Of a stretch of 59,453 nt of DNA, positions 8,331 through 17,751 are shown piece after piece. Within the stretch, counting starts at the first letter, position 1. Each line of letters begins with the position of its first letter. Below the pieces are notes generated by a model. It did no database searches. It saw nothing but the letters and a program-made list of their open reading frames with translations, and had not been told where the DNA came from. Source of the stretch: Pirellulales bacterium (GTDB lineage: Bacteria > Planctomycetota > Planctomycetia > Pirellulales > DATAWG01). Both the position numbers and the translations under genes were made by a program. The stretch spans positions 1-59,453 of the forward strand of contig DATAWG010000105.1 in NCBI GenBank assembly GCA_036267355.1, given 5' to 3'.

Positions 8331-11300
8331 TTAGCCGGCTGCCGCGTCGCCGGCGGTCTCATCGGCTCCGGCGTCGTCTCGGGCAATCGTGCCGCGAACA
8401 CGGTCTTCCAGTTCGCCGTCGAATTCCTCGGCCGACCAGCGGCGGCTCTCGGTTTGTACCCTGGTTACACGGTGCGCCGGGTCGGCGCGCCGCTGCCGGG
8501 GCGGCGTCCGCTGCGAAACCTCGGCGATCGCGGGCGGCGGCGGTTCGTCGGCGAGCGGCTTTACATCAGCCGGCGATTTGACCGGCATCGGGGCTGGCGC
8601 GTGCCCATTCGTCGCTCCGTTCGACGCGGAATCTCCCGGCGGTTGGCCTTCGAGATCGACCTCGGCTTTCGCAGGCTTCGTTCGGCGGCGGCGCGAGGGC
8701 TGCGGCGTAGGCGAGCTTTCTTCGACCGGCCGTGTCTCCGTTTGGAGAGCCGGTTCAACCGGGGGCGGCAGCTTGGCGACTCTTTCCACGACTTGGCCCG
8801 GCTCGGTGTTTCGCGGCAGCCGCCGGACTCCGACCCCCAGCGACTCGAAGACGCTCGCCAATCGCTCGTGACACGTAAAAACCAGCAATTGATGGCCCGC
8901 CGCGGCGAAATCGCGCAACACTTCTGCCGCCAGACCCGAGCGGTCGTCGTCGAAATTCACGAGCACGTCATCGAGCACCAACGGCATTTCGGTTCCGCGG
9001 CGAGCGTAAACCTCCACGAGCGCGAGCCGCAGCGCGAGAAACAATTGTTCGCGCGTGCCTCGGCTCAGAACCTCGACCGGCAGCGAATTTCCTCCGGCGT
9101 CGTCGATCAGCAGCGAATTTTCGCCGAGCGGAGTCCAGACACGCTGATACCGAGAGCCGGTCAGGCGGGCCAAATACTGCGAAGCCGCCCGCAGCGTTTC
9201 CGGTTGCCCCTTGCGCTCGTAATCTTCTTTGATCTGCTGGAGAATCCGCAACGTGATGCCGAGAACCTGCCATCGTTCGATGGCCTCGGCAAGCCGCGCT
9301 TCGACGCAGGCCAATTGCAATGGCTTAGCGGCCAGCCGGCGATCATCGGCTAGCGATTCCATTTCCCGTGCCAACCGGCCGCGCCGTTCGAGCAGTTCGT
9401 GCAGGCGATCGCGAGCGGATTGCGATGCTCCAGACGGACCTTGCGGCGAGTCACTTAGGCTCGACCGAAAAGTGGCTTCCGTTTCTTCAGGCCCCTTGCC
9501 CTCTCCCGCAAGCGGGAGAGCGGATCGCGGAGAAGTTGTTTTTTGGTCGGGCCTTAGAAGCTGCGATCGATCGGGGCCGTCGAGCAGCGCCGCCAATGCG
9601 GCCGGGACACACACGCCGGTACACGCGGCATTCAACTCTTGGTCGAGCAAATCGCGGCGGCGCACCAATTCTTCGGCAGAGGCACGTTCCGCGGCACGGC
9701 AAGCAAGCTCCGCTCGGTTGGCGGCGCCGGCGCGGTGCAACAGCGATTTACCGCGCCGGCGCAGCCGGACGATGGCGGCCCGATGTTTCGCGCGGGTGCG
9801 GGCAAGTTGTTTGATTTCGGCGAGCAATGTGTCGCGGCGTGCCGCGCGCGTTTTTTCCTCGCCAAGCTCACGGCTCAATTGACGAATCCGCGCGGCAGGC
9901 GAATCGCTTTGCGGCTCCAGGCCGGATTCGGCGAACAGCGGCTCGATGCGCGACGTGAGCGCCGCGAGCTCGCGTTCGATCCGGTCGCGCTGCTCTTTCG
10001 CGGCCGACCATTGTCGGCTCAAATCGGCCATACCAGCCCGTTGGCGGCTCCACGCGCGAAGCTGCTTCGGTGAAATTTGTTTTGGCAGGCCGGCCGCGGC
10101 AAGGGCGGCCTGCCATTGCTCGTGGGCAGCGCGAAGTTTTTCCTTCGCTTGCTCGGCCTCGCGGTGGGCGAGTGGCAATTGTTGCTCGGCCGATTGGCGT
10201 TTCGCCTCGAGCGGCAAGAGTTCTTCGAGGGCTGCCAACTCGGCTTCGGCGGCCTGCAGCCGTGCCGAGGGCGCGCCCCCTTTCGGCAGTTGCTTGTCGA
10301 GCGCCGAACGTTCATCTTGGATTTGCTTCGTTTGCGTTTCGAGCATTGCCAGTTGCTTCTGGCACGACTCGAGCCGCTGCGCCGCCGCGCGTTCGAGAAT
10401 CCATTTCGCCGCCGCGGCCGCGCCGAATGCCGCGATGCCCAGCAGCGAAAGGATCAGGCCGGGAATGCCGGTGAACGACCGCGGCAATAGCCAACCGGCA
10501 AACAATAGCAACACGCCGACGATGAACACGCCTCCCAAGCTCGCCAGCATCCAGCCGGGCAACATCTGCCGATCGAGCGATGCGTGCGTTTCGTCTTCCA
10601 GATCGACTCGATGACGGGCCATTCGCTCGAGTCGATCGTCGAGTTGCACGCGGCGGCGCCATTGAGCGGCCGATTGCCCCGATTTTTCCAGTGCGGGGGC
10701 CAATTCGTTTAAACCGCGTGCGGCCAGCGCCGACTCGAGCGATTCCGCGTGAGATTCGACTTCTTGCTCCGCATCGCGCACGGTCGTCTGCACTTCGCGC
10801 GCGGCTCGCACGGCTCGGCGCATCTCGGTCGCCGGCGCGCGAAGCGCCGACAGGCGCCGGTGCGACAAATCGGGAGCGACGCCGGAGGTGGTTTCGCCGC
10901 CAAGATCGAATTGGCCACGGCTGGCCGCCATCCGCGACTCGAATTGTTCGACGGTTGCTCGAGCCGCTTGCAGCTCTTTTTCGACCGACGCGATCCACGA
11001 TTCATTGTCCGCCAGCGCTTCGATGCGCGGCGCGAGCCGCCAGAGCGCTTGGCGGACCGAAACGGCCGTGGATTCCGTCTGAAGTTGCTTGTCCCGGGCC
11101 GCGATTTGCACCAGGCGGCGGCGATGCGCGCGAATGTTGTTGCGGATGCGGCCGAGCCGCTCGTGGGCATTCGGCGGAAAATCGCCGAGCGGTCCGATTG
11201 CGGCCAACTGCCGATCAAGAACTGCTCGCTCGTCCCATTTTGGGGCCAGCGACACGGCGAGCTGCATCAGCCGGGCCTCGCGGTCAAGCCGCTCGACATC

Positions 11301-11996
11301 GGCTTCGGCTTCCCCAATCGCGCCGGCCAACGCATCGCGCTCGGCGCCGAGCCGCCAGTAGCGATTCGTCGCCTCGCCGAGTTCGACAACACCCTGCGAA
11401 AGCGTGTCTCGCTCGGCCAACAAATCGGCGATCCGCGATCTTGCCGCTTCATTGCCGAAAAGGCGGCGGCGCGAAGCGTCGAGCTCGCACATCACCTCGG
11501 TCAGCGAAACCCGGTCCATGCCGGCCGAAAGTCCGTACAATAACCGCGCCGCGTCGGTGCCTTCCAGGGTGCCGAGATGCTGAAGTTCTTCGAGCCCGAG
11601 CGCGAACACATTTCGAAAAATCGCTTCGTCGACATCGCCGAGCAGTTCGCGAAGCTGCTCGTCGCTCCGCGCCGCGGCTGGTAAGGTGCCGTCGGTCGCA
11701 GTGACAATCGTTTCACTGAGAAGCGAGTCGGCGCGGTCGGTGCGGGCGACGTCGAATTTTCCTCTTGGAGTGGCGATAGCCAGCCAACCGCCGCCGGGGC
11801 CGCCATGCACAGGCGGAAGATAGCGCCGGCGTCGCTCGGGCGAAAAGCCATACAGCACCGCTCGCACGAACTCCAATAACGTCGACTTGCCCGCTTCGTT
11901 CGGGCCGCAAAACACATTCAGCCCCGGGCCAAGATGGCGGATTTCCAGCCCGCTCCAAACGCCAAACCCGTCGATGCCGAGATCGGTGAAGTTCAT
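8331..11996 (-). CDS. YhaN/SbcC-like AAA ATPase with coiled coil
   Basis: 1221 aa. The N-terminal ABC-type half has Walker A GPNEAGKST at 31-39. Long coiled coils follow, interrupted at about 475-535 by two hydrophobic segments, a feature typical of YhaN. The C-terminal half has a signature LSRGTREQLFLALRL (about 975) and Walker B LVLDDVLVNFDD (about 1003). A Pro/Arg-rich tail of ~170 residues is probably disordered. By family it is a DNA-end-processing or DNA-tethering ATPase partnered with a YhaO/SbcD nuclease. The start overlaps the upstream partner's stop (ATGA at 11993-11996), so translation is coupled. An in-frame palindromic repeat lies within it at 9501-9520. Confidence 0.88.
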   Translation of the reverse strand: MNFTDLGIDGFGVWSGLEIRHLGPGLNVFCGPNEAGKSTLLEFVRAVLYGFSPERRRRYLPPVHGGPGGGWLAIATPRGKFDVARTDRADSLLSETIVTATDGTLPAAARSDEQLRELLGDVDEAIFRNVFALGLEELQHLGTLEGTDAARLLYGLSAGMDRVSLTEVMCELDASRRRLFGNEAARSRIADLLAERDTLSQGVVELGEATNRYWRLGAERDALAGAIGEAEADVERLDREARLMQLAVSLAPKWDERAVLDRQLAAIGPLGDFPPNAHERLGRIRNNIRAHRRRLVQIAARDKQLQTESTAVSVRQALWRLAPRIEALADNESWIASVEKELQAARATVEQFESRMAASRGQFDLGGETTSGVAPDLSHRRLSALRAPATEMRRAVRAAREVQTTVRDAEQEVESHAESLESALAARGLNELAPALEKSGQSAAQWRRRVQLDDRLERMARHRVDLEDETHASLDRQMLPGWMLASLGGVFIVGVLLLFAGWLLPRSFTGIPGLILSLLGIAAFGAAAAAKWILERAAAQRLESCQKQLAMLETQTKQIQDERSALDKQLPKGGAPSARLQAAEAELAALEELLPLEAKRQSAEQQLPLAHREAEQAKEKLRAAHEQWQAALAAAGLPKQISPKQLRAWSRQRAGMADLSRQWSAAKEQRDRIERELAALTSRIEPLFAESGLEPQSDSPAARIRQLSRELGEEKTRAARRDTLLAEIKQLARTRAKHRAAIVRLRRRGKSLLHRAGAANRAELACRAAERASAEELVRRRDLLDQELNAACTGVCVPAALAALLDGPDRSQLLRPDQKTTSPRSALPLAGEGKGPEETEATFRSSLSDSPQGPSGASQSARDRLHELLERRGRLAREMESLADDRRLAAKPLQLACVEARLAEAIERWQVLGITLRILQQIKEDYERKGQPETLRAASQYLARLTGSRYQRVWTPLGENSLLIDDAGGNSLPVEVLSRGTREQLFLALRLALVEVYARRGTEMPLVLDDVLVNFDDDRSGLAAEVLRDFAAAGHQLLVFTCHERLASVFESLGVGVRRLPRNTEPGQVVERVAKLPPPVEPALQTETRPVEESSPTPQPSRRRRTKPAKAEVDLEGQPPGDSASNGATNGHAPAPMPVKSPADVKPLADEPPPPAIAEVSQRTPPRQRRADPAHRVTRVQTESRRWSAEEFDGELEDRVRGTIARDDAGADETAGDAAAG
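9501..9520. repeat. Palindromic repeat inside the YhaN coding region
   Basis: CTCTCCCGCAAGCGGGAGAG is a 9-bp perfect stem with an AA centre. Such palindromes are usually intergenic. Here it is translated in frame within a ~50-residue insert (RSALPLAGEGKG) that breaks the coiled-coil pattern. Confidence 0.6.
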
Positions 11997-13414
11997 CGCA
12001 CGGACGCCTCGTTTCGCGGCGACGGGCCAACGTGGCAGAGAGAATTTCGCTGCATTCCACTGGGCAATAGCAGTTCGGCCCCGAGAGCTTTCGCTTGCCG
12101 CAAGACACTTGTCCGGGAATCGGAATCGGCGAGGCGGGCCAACAAGGCCTGCCTGAGCGAAGCGGGGCCAGCGGGCAATAAGGGGGCCAGCAGTTCGTCG
12201 ATGGAACCATCGACCGGAAGCTCCGTTACTTCCTCATCCGTTACTTCCTCATCCGTCACTTCCTCATCCGTCAAGGCGACACGCAGTTGCGCCCCCTCGG
12301 CTTCGGGCGATTCGAATGTTCGGGCGCGGCGCAAGAACTCTCCCACCAGTGTTTGCTGTTCGCTCCATGCTGCCGGAATCTGCGGTGGCGCGATTGAAAG
12401 CGAAACGCTCCAAGCGGGCGGTTCGCAAGCGCCGTATTCACTGCGCAGCATCGCCAACAATTCGGCGCCGGCCGACGACGATGAACTGGTTCGATTGCCG
12501 CTCGGCTGCCCGCACTCGATCGTCCACCGAATCAATTGCACGCGGTCAGGCGCTGCGGCCACCAAGTTTTGCATCCGCTCGTGGAGCAGTCGTTGGATCG
12601 CAGAATCGTCCGGCGCTTCTGGAAGAAGCAATCGTTCGTCGTGCCAGCGGATGGCGTCGGTGGCGATGGACGTAAGACGGATTCGATCGCGCGGCTCGAT
12701 TGCGCCGTCGTTCTCGACGCGAACGAGCGTGCATCCGAATGCGCCGATATCTTGCGGCGATCGGCCTTGCGGTGTGCCGGCGCAATGCACGACACCGGGC
12801 AGATCGAATTCGGCCAGCACCGTAACCGGCTGCCGAGACCCGCCACACGCCCAGAAACGATTGCCGACTGCGAGTAGCGAGGCGGCATTGCCCGGGGCCG
12901 GGCCCGGAACAATCGCGACCGAAAACAATCCGTCGGGGCTGGGCGCAAATGCGGCGGCAAGCAGGTCGGACGTGCGCGAATTCCTGTCAATGCTGCGGCC
13001 GGCGATCTGGCAGAGCGGCATTCCGTCTCGATGATGTATCAAATGCTCGACCCGATTTGCCGCAAAGCGATGCACTCCGGCGGGCCATTGCAAATGTGCC
13101 GGCCGATCCGCGCCGCGATCGGTCTCCGCGGAGGCCCAATAAACGGCGATTCCGCGTTCCGCCAACCTGGAAATTTGATCCGCGAGAAACACCAGCCCGC
13201 GCGGCCCGGCGCGATGCGGATCGCAAAGATTACCGACAAGCACGACGAAATCGACGTTCTCGGCAATCGCCGCGTCGAAAACTCGTTCGGCCACTCGATA
13301 GGGGGCTTCGATAAGCCGCTGGGCGAGATGGTCTGGCACATCCATCAGCCCGTCGAACGGCTGGTGGAGCAGAAAATCGCCGGCCTGAACGAATCGCAAC
13401 GGCCGACTCGACAT
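11993..13414 (-). CDS. Degenerate YhaO/SbcD-like metallophosphoesterase
   Basis: 473 aa. The fold and spacing follow YhaO/SbcD DNA-repair exonucleases, but the metal ligands are substituted. D-x-H reads D13-F-L15; GDxxD reads G61-N-L-C-D65; GNHD reads SAETD at 95-99; the mid-domain His is P170; GHxH reads GGSR at 191-194. Alignable segments such as RFVQAGDFLLHQPFDG, VDFVVLVGNLCD and CAGTPQGRSPQDIGAFGC make the homology clear. It probably lacks nuclease activity and may have kept a structural or DNA-binding role with YhaN. It is the first gene of the pair and overlaps it by ATGA. Residues near 380-395 contain a TDEEV repeat. Confidence 0.82.
   Translation of the reverse strand: MSSRPLRFVQAGDFLLHQPFDGLMDVPDHLAQRLIEAPYRVAERVFDAAIAENVDFVVLVGNLCDPHRAGPRGLVFLADQISRLAERGIAVYWASAETDRGADRPAHLQWPAGVHRFAANRVEHLIHHRDGMPLCQIAGRSIDRNSRTSDLLAAAFAPSPDGLFSVAIVPGPAPGNAASLLAVGNRFWACGGSRQPVTVLAEFDLPGVVHCAGTPQGRSPQDIGAFGCTLVRVENDGAIEPRDRIRLTSIATDAIRWHDERLLLPEAPDDSAIQRLLHERMQNLVAAAPDRVQLIRWTIECGQPSGNRTSSSSSAGAELLAMLRSEYGACEPPAWSVSLSIAPPQIPAAWSEQQTLVGEFLRRARTFESPEAEGAQLRVALTDEEVTDEEVTDEEVTELPVDGSIDELLAPLLPAGPASLRQALLARLADSDSRTSVLRQAKALGAELLLPSGMQRNSLCHVGPSPRNEASVR
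12226..12270. repeat. Three 15-bp in-frame tandem repeats
   Basis: Three copies of TTACTTCCTCATCCG (the last with one change) lie in the YhaO-like gene and encode TDEEV three times. Copy-number change would keep the frame. The repeat adds an acidic linker before the C-terminal segment. Confidence 0.7.
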
Positions 13415-13650
13415 GGATTCCCCAACTGGAAATTACGGGTAAAAAGCAAGCTCCTTCGGCCCGGTAGTTTAGCGGAACCGGGCAATTTTCGCCACGCCGA
13501 TCCTGCTTGCCGGCTCGCTTCGGAACATGCGTTGCTTACCGAGAGAGTATGCCTTGCCCGGCATCGGAAGCTCACCTAGACTAAAACTCCACGCGTCGTT
13601 TTGGCCTGGGCGTCTCGCCCCTGATCGTTGATCGACCCCGCGCTGCTTTC

Positions 13651-13676
13651 TGTCAGGTTGGAAAACCTGCCCTACA
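13651..13676. repeat. Short dispersed palindrome (CAGGTT-GGAA-AACCTG)
   Basis: A 6-bp stem and 4-base loop followed by CCTACA lie in the 289-base gap between the YhaO-like gene and threonine synthase. A related hairpin is at 20178-20201. The rest of the gap (13415-13650) shows no gene. Confidence 0.5.
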
Positions 13677-13703
13677 TAGACAATCGCCGCAGGAGAATCG
13701 CCC

Positions 13704-15110
13704 ATTAGCGTCGCAGCTTCTACGAATGTCGCTTTCCAACGGTGCATTTCGCCCGGCTGCGGAGCTACCTATGGCGTCGATGAGGCCCGCGTCGCTTGCG
13801 AATGCGGAAATTTGTTGGATGTCAGCTACGATTGGGAGCGCCTCCGGCCGCCCGATTCCTGGAAGCACTTTGAAGCCAAATGGTCGCGCCGCCGCGATCC
13901 GTTGTGCTTGAGCGGCGTATGGCGGTTTCACGAACTGCTGCCGTTCGCGCCGCCATCGAAAGTCGTGACCGTCGGCGAAGGGCAAACGCTGTTGCTCCCT
14001 GCCGATCCGGTCGCCCGCTATGTCGGCTTGGATGCCGGTCGGTTGTTCTTGCAATACGAAGGATTGAATCCGTCGGGCAGCTTTAAAGACAATGGCATGT
14101 CGGCCGCATTTACGCATGCCCATATGATCGGGGCCACGCGGGCGGCATGCGCCTCCACCGGCAATACAAGCGCATCGCTGGCGCTCTACTGTGCCGTAAG
14201 CCGGTTGATGAAGGCCCTGATCTTCATCGGCAGCGGCAAGATTTCGTACGGCAAACTGTCGCAGGCCCTCGACTACGGCGCGCTAACCGTCCAAATTGCC
14301 GGTGATTTCGACGACGCCATGCAGCGGGTCCAGGAAGTGTCGCGGCAGTTGGGCATCTATTTGGTCAACAGCGTCAATCCCTTTCGCTTGGAAGGGCAGA
14401 AGACGATCATGTATCGCGTGCTCGAGGGCTTAGGCTGGGAAGTGCCCGATTGGATCGTTGTGCCGGGAGGCAATCTTGGCAACTCAAGCGCGTTCGGAAA
14501 GGCATTCGCCGAATTGCATAAAATTGGCTTGATCGACCGCGTGCCGCGATTGGCCGTGATCAACGCCGCCGGCGCCAATACGCTTTACGAACTTTATGAA
14601 CAGCGTGGCTTGCGCTGGAATGGCGGCGATCCGGATATGTCGCTCGTGTCGGTGCACAAAGCCGAAATGGAAGCTGCCGCACGCCGGGCGTCGACGATCG
14701 CCAGCGCCATCGAAATCAATCGGCCCGTGAATCTCACCAAGTGCCTGCGGGCCTTGGACATCTGCGACGGCGTCGTGCGCGAAGTATCCGACCAGGATAT
14801 TCTCGACGCCAAGGCCCAAGTCGGCGCGGGCGGTTTCGGTTGCGAACCGGCCAGCGCCGCAAGCGTCGCGGGCGCCAAGCTATTGATCTCGCAACAGGTG
14901 ATCGCACCCGATGAGCGCGTCGTGTGCATTCTCACCGGGCATCAATTGAAAGATCCCACCGCCACGGTCGCCTATCACACGACCGACCAATCGCAGTTCA
15001 ACCAAGTGCTCGGCAGCCGCGGCGTGAAACGGGCGTTGTTCGCAAATCGTGCCGTGGCGGTGAACAACGATCTGGACGAAATTATCAAGGCGATCCAGCT
15101 CTATAGCTAG
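13704..15110 (+). CDS. thrC: Threonine synthase
   Basis: 468 aa, PLP-dependent; converts O-phosphohomoserine to threonine, cytosolic. A zinc-ribbon-like N-terminus (CISPGCG...CECGN) precedes the PLP fold; the Schiff-base lysine lies in [11 protein letters not shown] and the phosphate-binding loop in [10 protein letters not shown]. No ATG, GTG or TTG exists in frame between the upstream stop (13677-13679) and the TTG at 13812, which would delete the zinc ribbon. The ATT at 13704 has AGGAG at 13691-13695 with 8-base spacing and is my choice of start. If this is wrong, the gene starts at ATC 13683 or carries a sequencing error. No threonine-pathway neighbours are present. Confidence 0.85.
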   Translation: MSVAASTNVAFQRCISPGCGATYGVDEARVACECGNLLDVSYDWERLRPPDSWKHFEAKWSRRRDPLCLSGVWRFHELLPFAPPSKVVTVGEGQTLLLPADPVARYVGLDAGRLFLQYEGLNPSGSFKDNGMSAAFTHAHMIGATRAACASTGNTSASLALYCAVSRLMKALIFIGSGKISYGKLSQALDYGALTVQIAGDFDDAMQRVQEVSRQLGIYLVNSVNPFRLEGQKTIMYRVLEGLGWEVPDWIVVPGGNLGNSSAFGKAFAELHKIGLIDRVPRLAVINAAGANTLYELYEQRGLRWNGGDPDMSLVSVHKAEMEAAARRASTIASAIEINRPVNLTKCLRALDICDGVVREVSDQDILDAKAQVGAGGFGCEPASAASVAGAKLLISQQVIAPDERVVCILTGHQLKDPTATVAYHTTDQSQFNQVLGSRGVKRALFANRAVAVNNDLDEIIKAIQLYS

Positions 15111-15140
15111 CGCCGCCTCGCGGCAGAGCCGCAACCAACG

Positions 15141-15770
15141 TAGTAGGCACACTCCGTGTGCCGGCGGCGAAGCCGATTCGCGCACGCCCGCAGTCAGACG
15201 CCGCTAAAACGCTGATCCATCGATCCTAACTATGCTTGCTCGCGGTCGAAACGCTCGAACGGCATGGTGGCACGCGTTTCAAGTGGCCGACGGCATACGG
15301 AGTATGCCTGCTACGTAGTAGGCACACTCCGTGTGCCGGCGGCGATGCCGATTCGCGTACGCCCGCAGTCAGACGCCGCTAAAACGCTGCTCCATCGATC
15401 CTAACTATTCTTGCTCGCGGTCGAAACGCTCGAACGGCATGGTGGCACGCGTTTCAAGTGGCCGACGGCATACGGAGTATGCCTGCTACGTAGTAGGCAC
15501 ACTCCGTGTGCCGGCGGCGACGCCGATTCGCGCTCGCTCGCAAGCAGACGCCGCTAAAATGCTGTTCCTTCAACCGATCCCGCACCTGCGCATGCTTGCT
15601 CGCGGTCGAAACGCTCGAACGGCATGGTGGCACGCGTTTCAAGTGGCCGACGGCATACGGAGTATGCCTGCTACATAGTAGGCACACTCCGTGTGCCGGC
15701 GGCGACGCCGATTCGCGCTCGCCCGCAATCGGACGCCGCTAAAACACTGCTCCATCGATCCTCCGCATCT
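15141..15770. repeat. Tandem array of 175-185-bp units (3.6 copies)
   Basis: Copies begin at 15141, 15316, 15491 and 15676 with TAGTAGGCACACTCCGTGTG. Each unit ends with an inverted form (CGGAGTATGCCTGCTAC), so every unit has hairpin-capable ends. Units carry small substitutions, and the third has a ~10-base insertion. This fills the gap between threonine synthase and the CDF exporter (15111-15871). I see no gene in it. The same family appears at 41027-41321. Confidence 0.9.
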
Positions 15771-15871
15771 GCGCATCGGCTCGATTGGTCGAGCCACGGC
15801 TCACTTGAGCAGAGCCTTCAGCCTCGTTCACTTGCTCCGACGTCGCTCGAGCAGCCATGCAACCTTTCGCG

Positions 15872-16897
15872 TCACGCACAGGGCGGCCGTTTCGCTCCGG
15901 CGCGGAGCGTGCAATACATTTCGTTCGATTCGTGCCCTTCGACTTCCACCTGCACCGTCGAGTGGTTGATATTGAATTCGACGTGCAGGCGGTCGACCAC
16001 CGAGCGAATCACCTGTTGCCCCTCGCGAATGCTCTGCTCGGCCACGACGATGTGGCAACTGCAGGCGATCACGCCAGGGCCAACCGTCCACACGTGCAGG
16101 TCGTGCACTCCCTCGACACCGCCGACATTGCCGATCGCCCGTTCGACCATTGCCATGTCGATGCCCGCGGGCGTGCCTTCGAGCAAAATCGTCACGCTTT
16201 CTTTCAAAATGCCCCAACTGCTCGCCAGCACCAGCCCCGCGATCGCGAGCGATGCGATCGGATCTGCAATCGAAATTCCGGTCGTCGCCACGACGATGCC
16301 GGCCACCACGACGCCGCATGCCGAAAGCGCGTCGCCGAGCATATGCAGATAAGCGCTGCGAAGATTGATGTCGTGCTTGGCCTCCGAGCGGAGCCAGAAG
16401 CTGATTACCACATTCATGCCGATTGCGGCCAGGGCGACGCCGACCATCACCCAGCCTTGCGGCGCTTCCGGATGCCGCAGGCGCGCGATTGCATCGGCGA
16501 GAATCAGGATCGCGATTAGGACCAGGGAAACCGCATTCACCAGGGCCACGAGAATGCCGACGCGATGGTAGCCGAAGGTCATGCCCTGATGGGACGGCTT
16601 GCTGGCGATCCAGAGGGCATACCAGCTAAAAGCCAAGGCTGCCGCATCGGCAAAGTTGTGTCCGGCATCGGACAAGAGGGCAAGGCTGTGTACCGCGGCG
16701 CCGGCAATCGCTTCGCCGAGGACGAAGGCCAGCGTCAGCGATACGGCAAGGCCAAGCTTCCAGCGCGACATGTCCGCCGTCGCGCTGTGGCATGCATGAC
16801 CATGGGCATGCGAAGATTCGACAGAACCGCGGTGCGAATGGCCATCTCCATGCCCACCGCAATCCTGATGATCGTGGGCATGCGAGTGATCGTGCAT
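15872..16897 (-). CDS. Cation diffusion facilitator (Zn/Co/Cd exporter)
   Basis: 341 aa. The His-rich N-terminus (MHDHSHAHDHQDCGGHGDGH) is a likely metal-binding tail. Six membrane helices follow, with the Zn-site motifs LLSDAGHNFADA in helix 2 and MLGDALSACGV in helix 5. The C-terminal cytoplasmic domain has the GVHDLHVWT motif and late His residues typical of the ZnT/CzcD-like branch. It exports divalent metal in exchange for protons at the inner membrane. I chose the ATG at 16897 because the His-rich start is family-typical; a longer TTG start at 16960 exists. It stands alone without a visible metal-responsive regulator. Confidence 0.92.
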   Translation of the reverse strand: MHDHSHAHDHQDCGGHGDGHSHRGSVESSHAHGHACHSATADMSRWKLGLAVSLTLAFVLGEAIAGAAVHSLALLSDAGHNFADAAALAFSWYALWIASKPSHQGMTFGYHRVGILVALVNAVSLVLIAILILADAIARLRHPEAPQGWVMVGVALAAIGMNVVISFWLRSEAKHDINLRSAYLHMLGDALSACGVVVAGIVVATTGISIADPIASLAIAGLVLASSWGILKESVTILLEGTPAGIDMAMVERAIGNVGGVEGVHDLHVWTVGPGVIACSCHIVVAEQSIREGQQVIRSVVDRLHVEFNINHSTVQVEVEGHESNEMYCTLRAGAKRPPCA

Positions 16898-16984
16898 CGG
16901 TAGGAGAAAGCGGTAGGAACCGAATTCACGGTTGCTGTTTCTCGCCGGGATTGCTAGCACGACCGCATTAACGACCGGCTTTGC

Positions 16985-17290
16985 TCAAACAATGCCGGTC
17001 GAAGGATCGGTCAGCCAGACGAGTTCTCGCACGGGGCGCTTCTTTCCGCGGATGGGCTTGTTTTGCACCAATTCAGCCGCGATGATTTCGCCCGGCGAGT
17101 CTCCCATTTCCGGGGCCACAACCACGACGCGGGGCAAATCCGGATCGCTGGCGATCAGTTCGCGAAACCGTTTTTCAACTTGCTGCCGCACGGTTCCCGG
17201 CGTAACGTCCTTGAACGACGCCGCTTTAAAGCGCACAAGGCCTGTTCCGTTGAATCCGCCCCCTTGGAGGTGGTAAAGATGAATCGCCAT
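16985..17290 (-). CDS. Hypothetical protein, ~101 aa
   Basis: Not recognised. From the ATG at 17290 it reads MAIHLYHLQGGGFNG, then a basic helix around KDVTPGTVRQQVEKRF, a beta-rich stretch RVVVVAPEMGD and a C-terminal VRELVWLTDPSTGI. The regular alternation of helices and strands and normal codon use suggest a small globular cytosolic protein. An open frame continues to 17458, but that N-terminal part has mixed composition. It is separated by ~90 bases from the CDF exporter gene on the same strand. Confidence 0.5.
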   Translation of the reverse strand: MAIHLYHLQGGGFNGTGLVRFKAASFKDVTPGTVRQQVEKRFRELIASDPDLPRVVVVAPEMGDSPGEIIAAELVQNKPIRGKKRPVRELVWLTDPSTGIV

Positions 17291-17751
17291 CGTTCGCATG
17301 GGAGAAATCAAATAGCTGGCCCGTAAAGCAGTCGTTATGGTCGAACCCATCCCATCCCCCATCGGCAATGAAGCTTCGGCAATCGAAAAGATTGGATCAG
17401 AAACGCCGCAAATCGACGATTCTGCCTTATTGTATAGGCTAATCCCCCGCTGGGCCATGCCCGAAATCTAGAGACTTTTGGTCAATTTTGAACGACGGGC
17501 CCGTGCGCGTACCAATTTGAGCCCGGCTTGAAGACTGGCCGAGAAGGGCCCCCCGCCTGTGCAGTGTCTGCGGCGACCGTCTTTTATCGAACACGCCCAG
17601 CTGGCTTCGTTCACTTACCACCGAGTCATCGGGAACGCCGAAACGACAAAGCCAAGTCGAAGGGTCATGTGCTTCACCACCGCTGCCCTCGGCGTCCTCG
17701 GTGACTCGGTGGTTAGCTGCCGGCGAGTATGAGACACGACAGTAGCAGCCG
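17291..17751. other. Intergenic stretch with an inverted repeat
   Basis: No convincing gene. A perfect 11-bp inverted repeat CCACCGAGTCA (17618-17628) / TGACTCGGTGG (17702-17712) brackets sequence rich in GGCGTCCTCGG. This resembles the dispersed ACCGAGTCACCGAGG type of repeat; a relative (CGCGGAGTCGCGGAGGACGC) lies at 44868-44889. Confidence 0.5.

Noticed and set aside
8454-9353. 299-codon plus-strand frame opposite the YhaN gene
   Set aside because: Antisense shadow of the coiled-coil and C-terminal ABC region; no recognisable fold.
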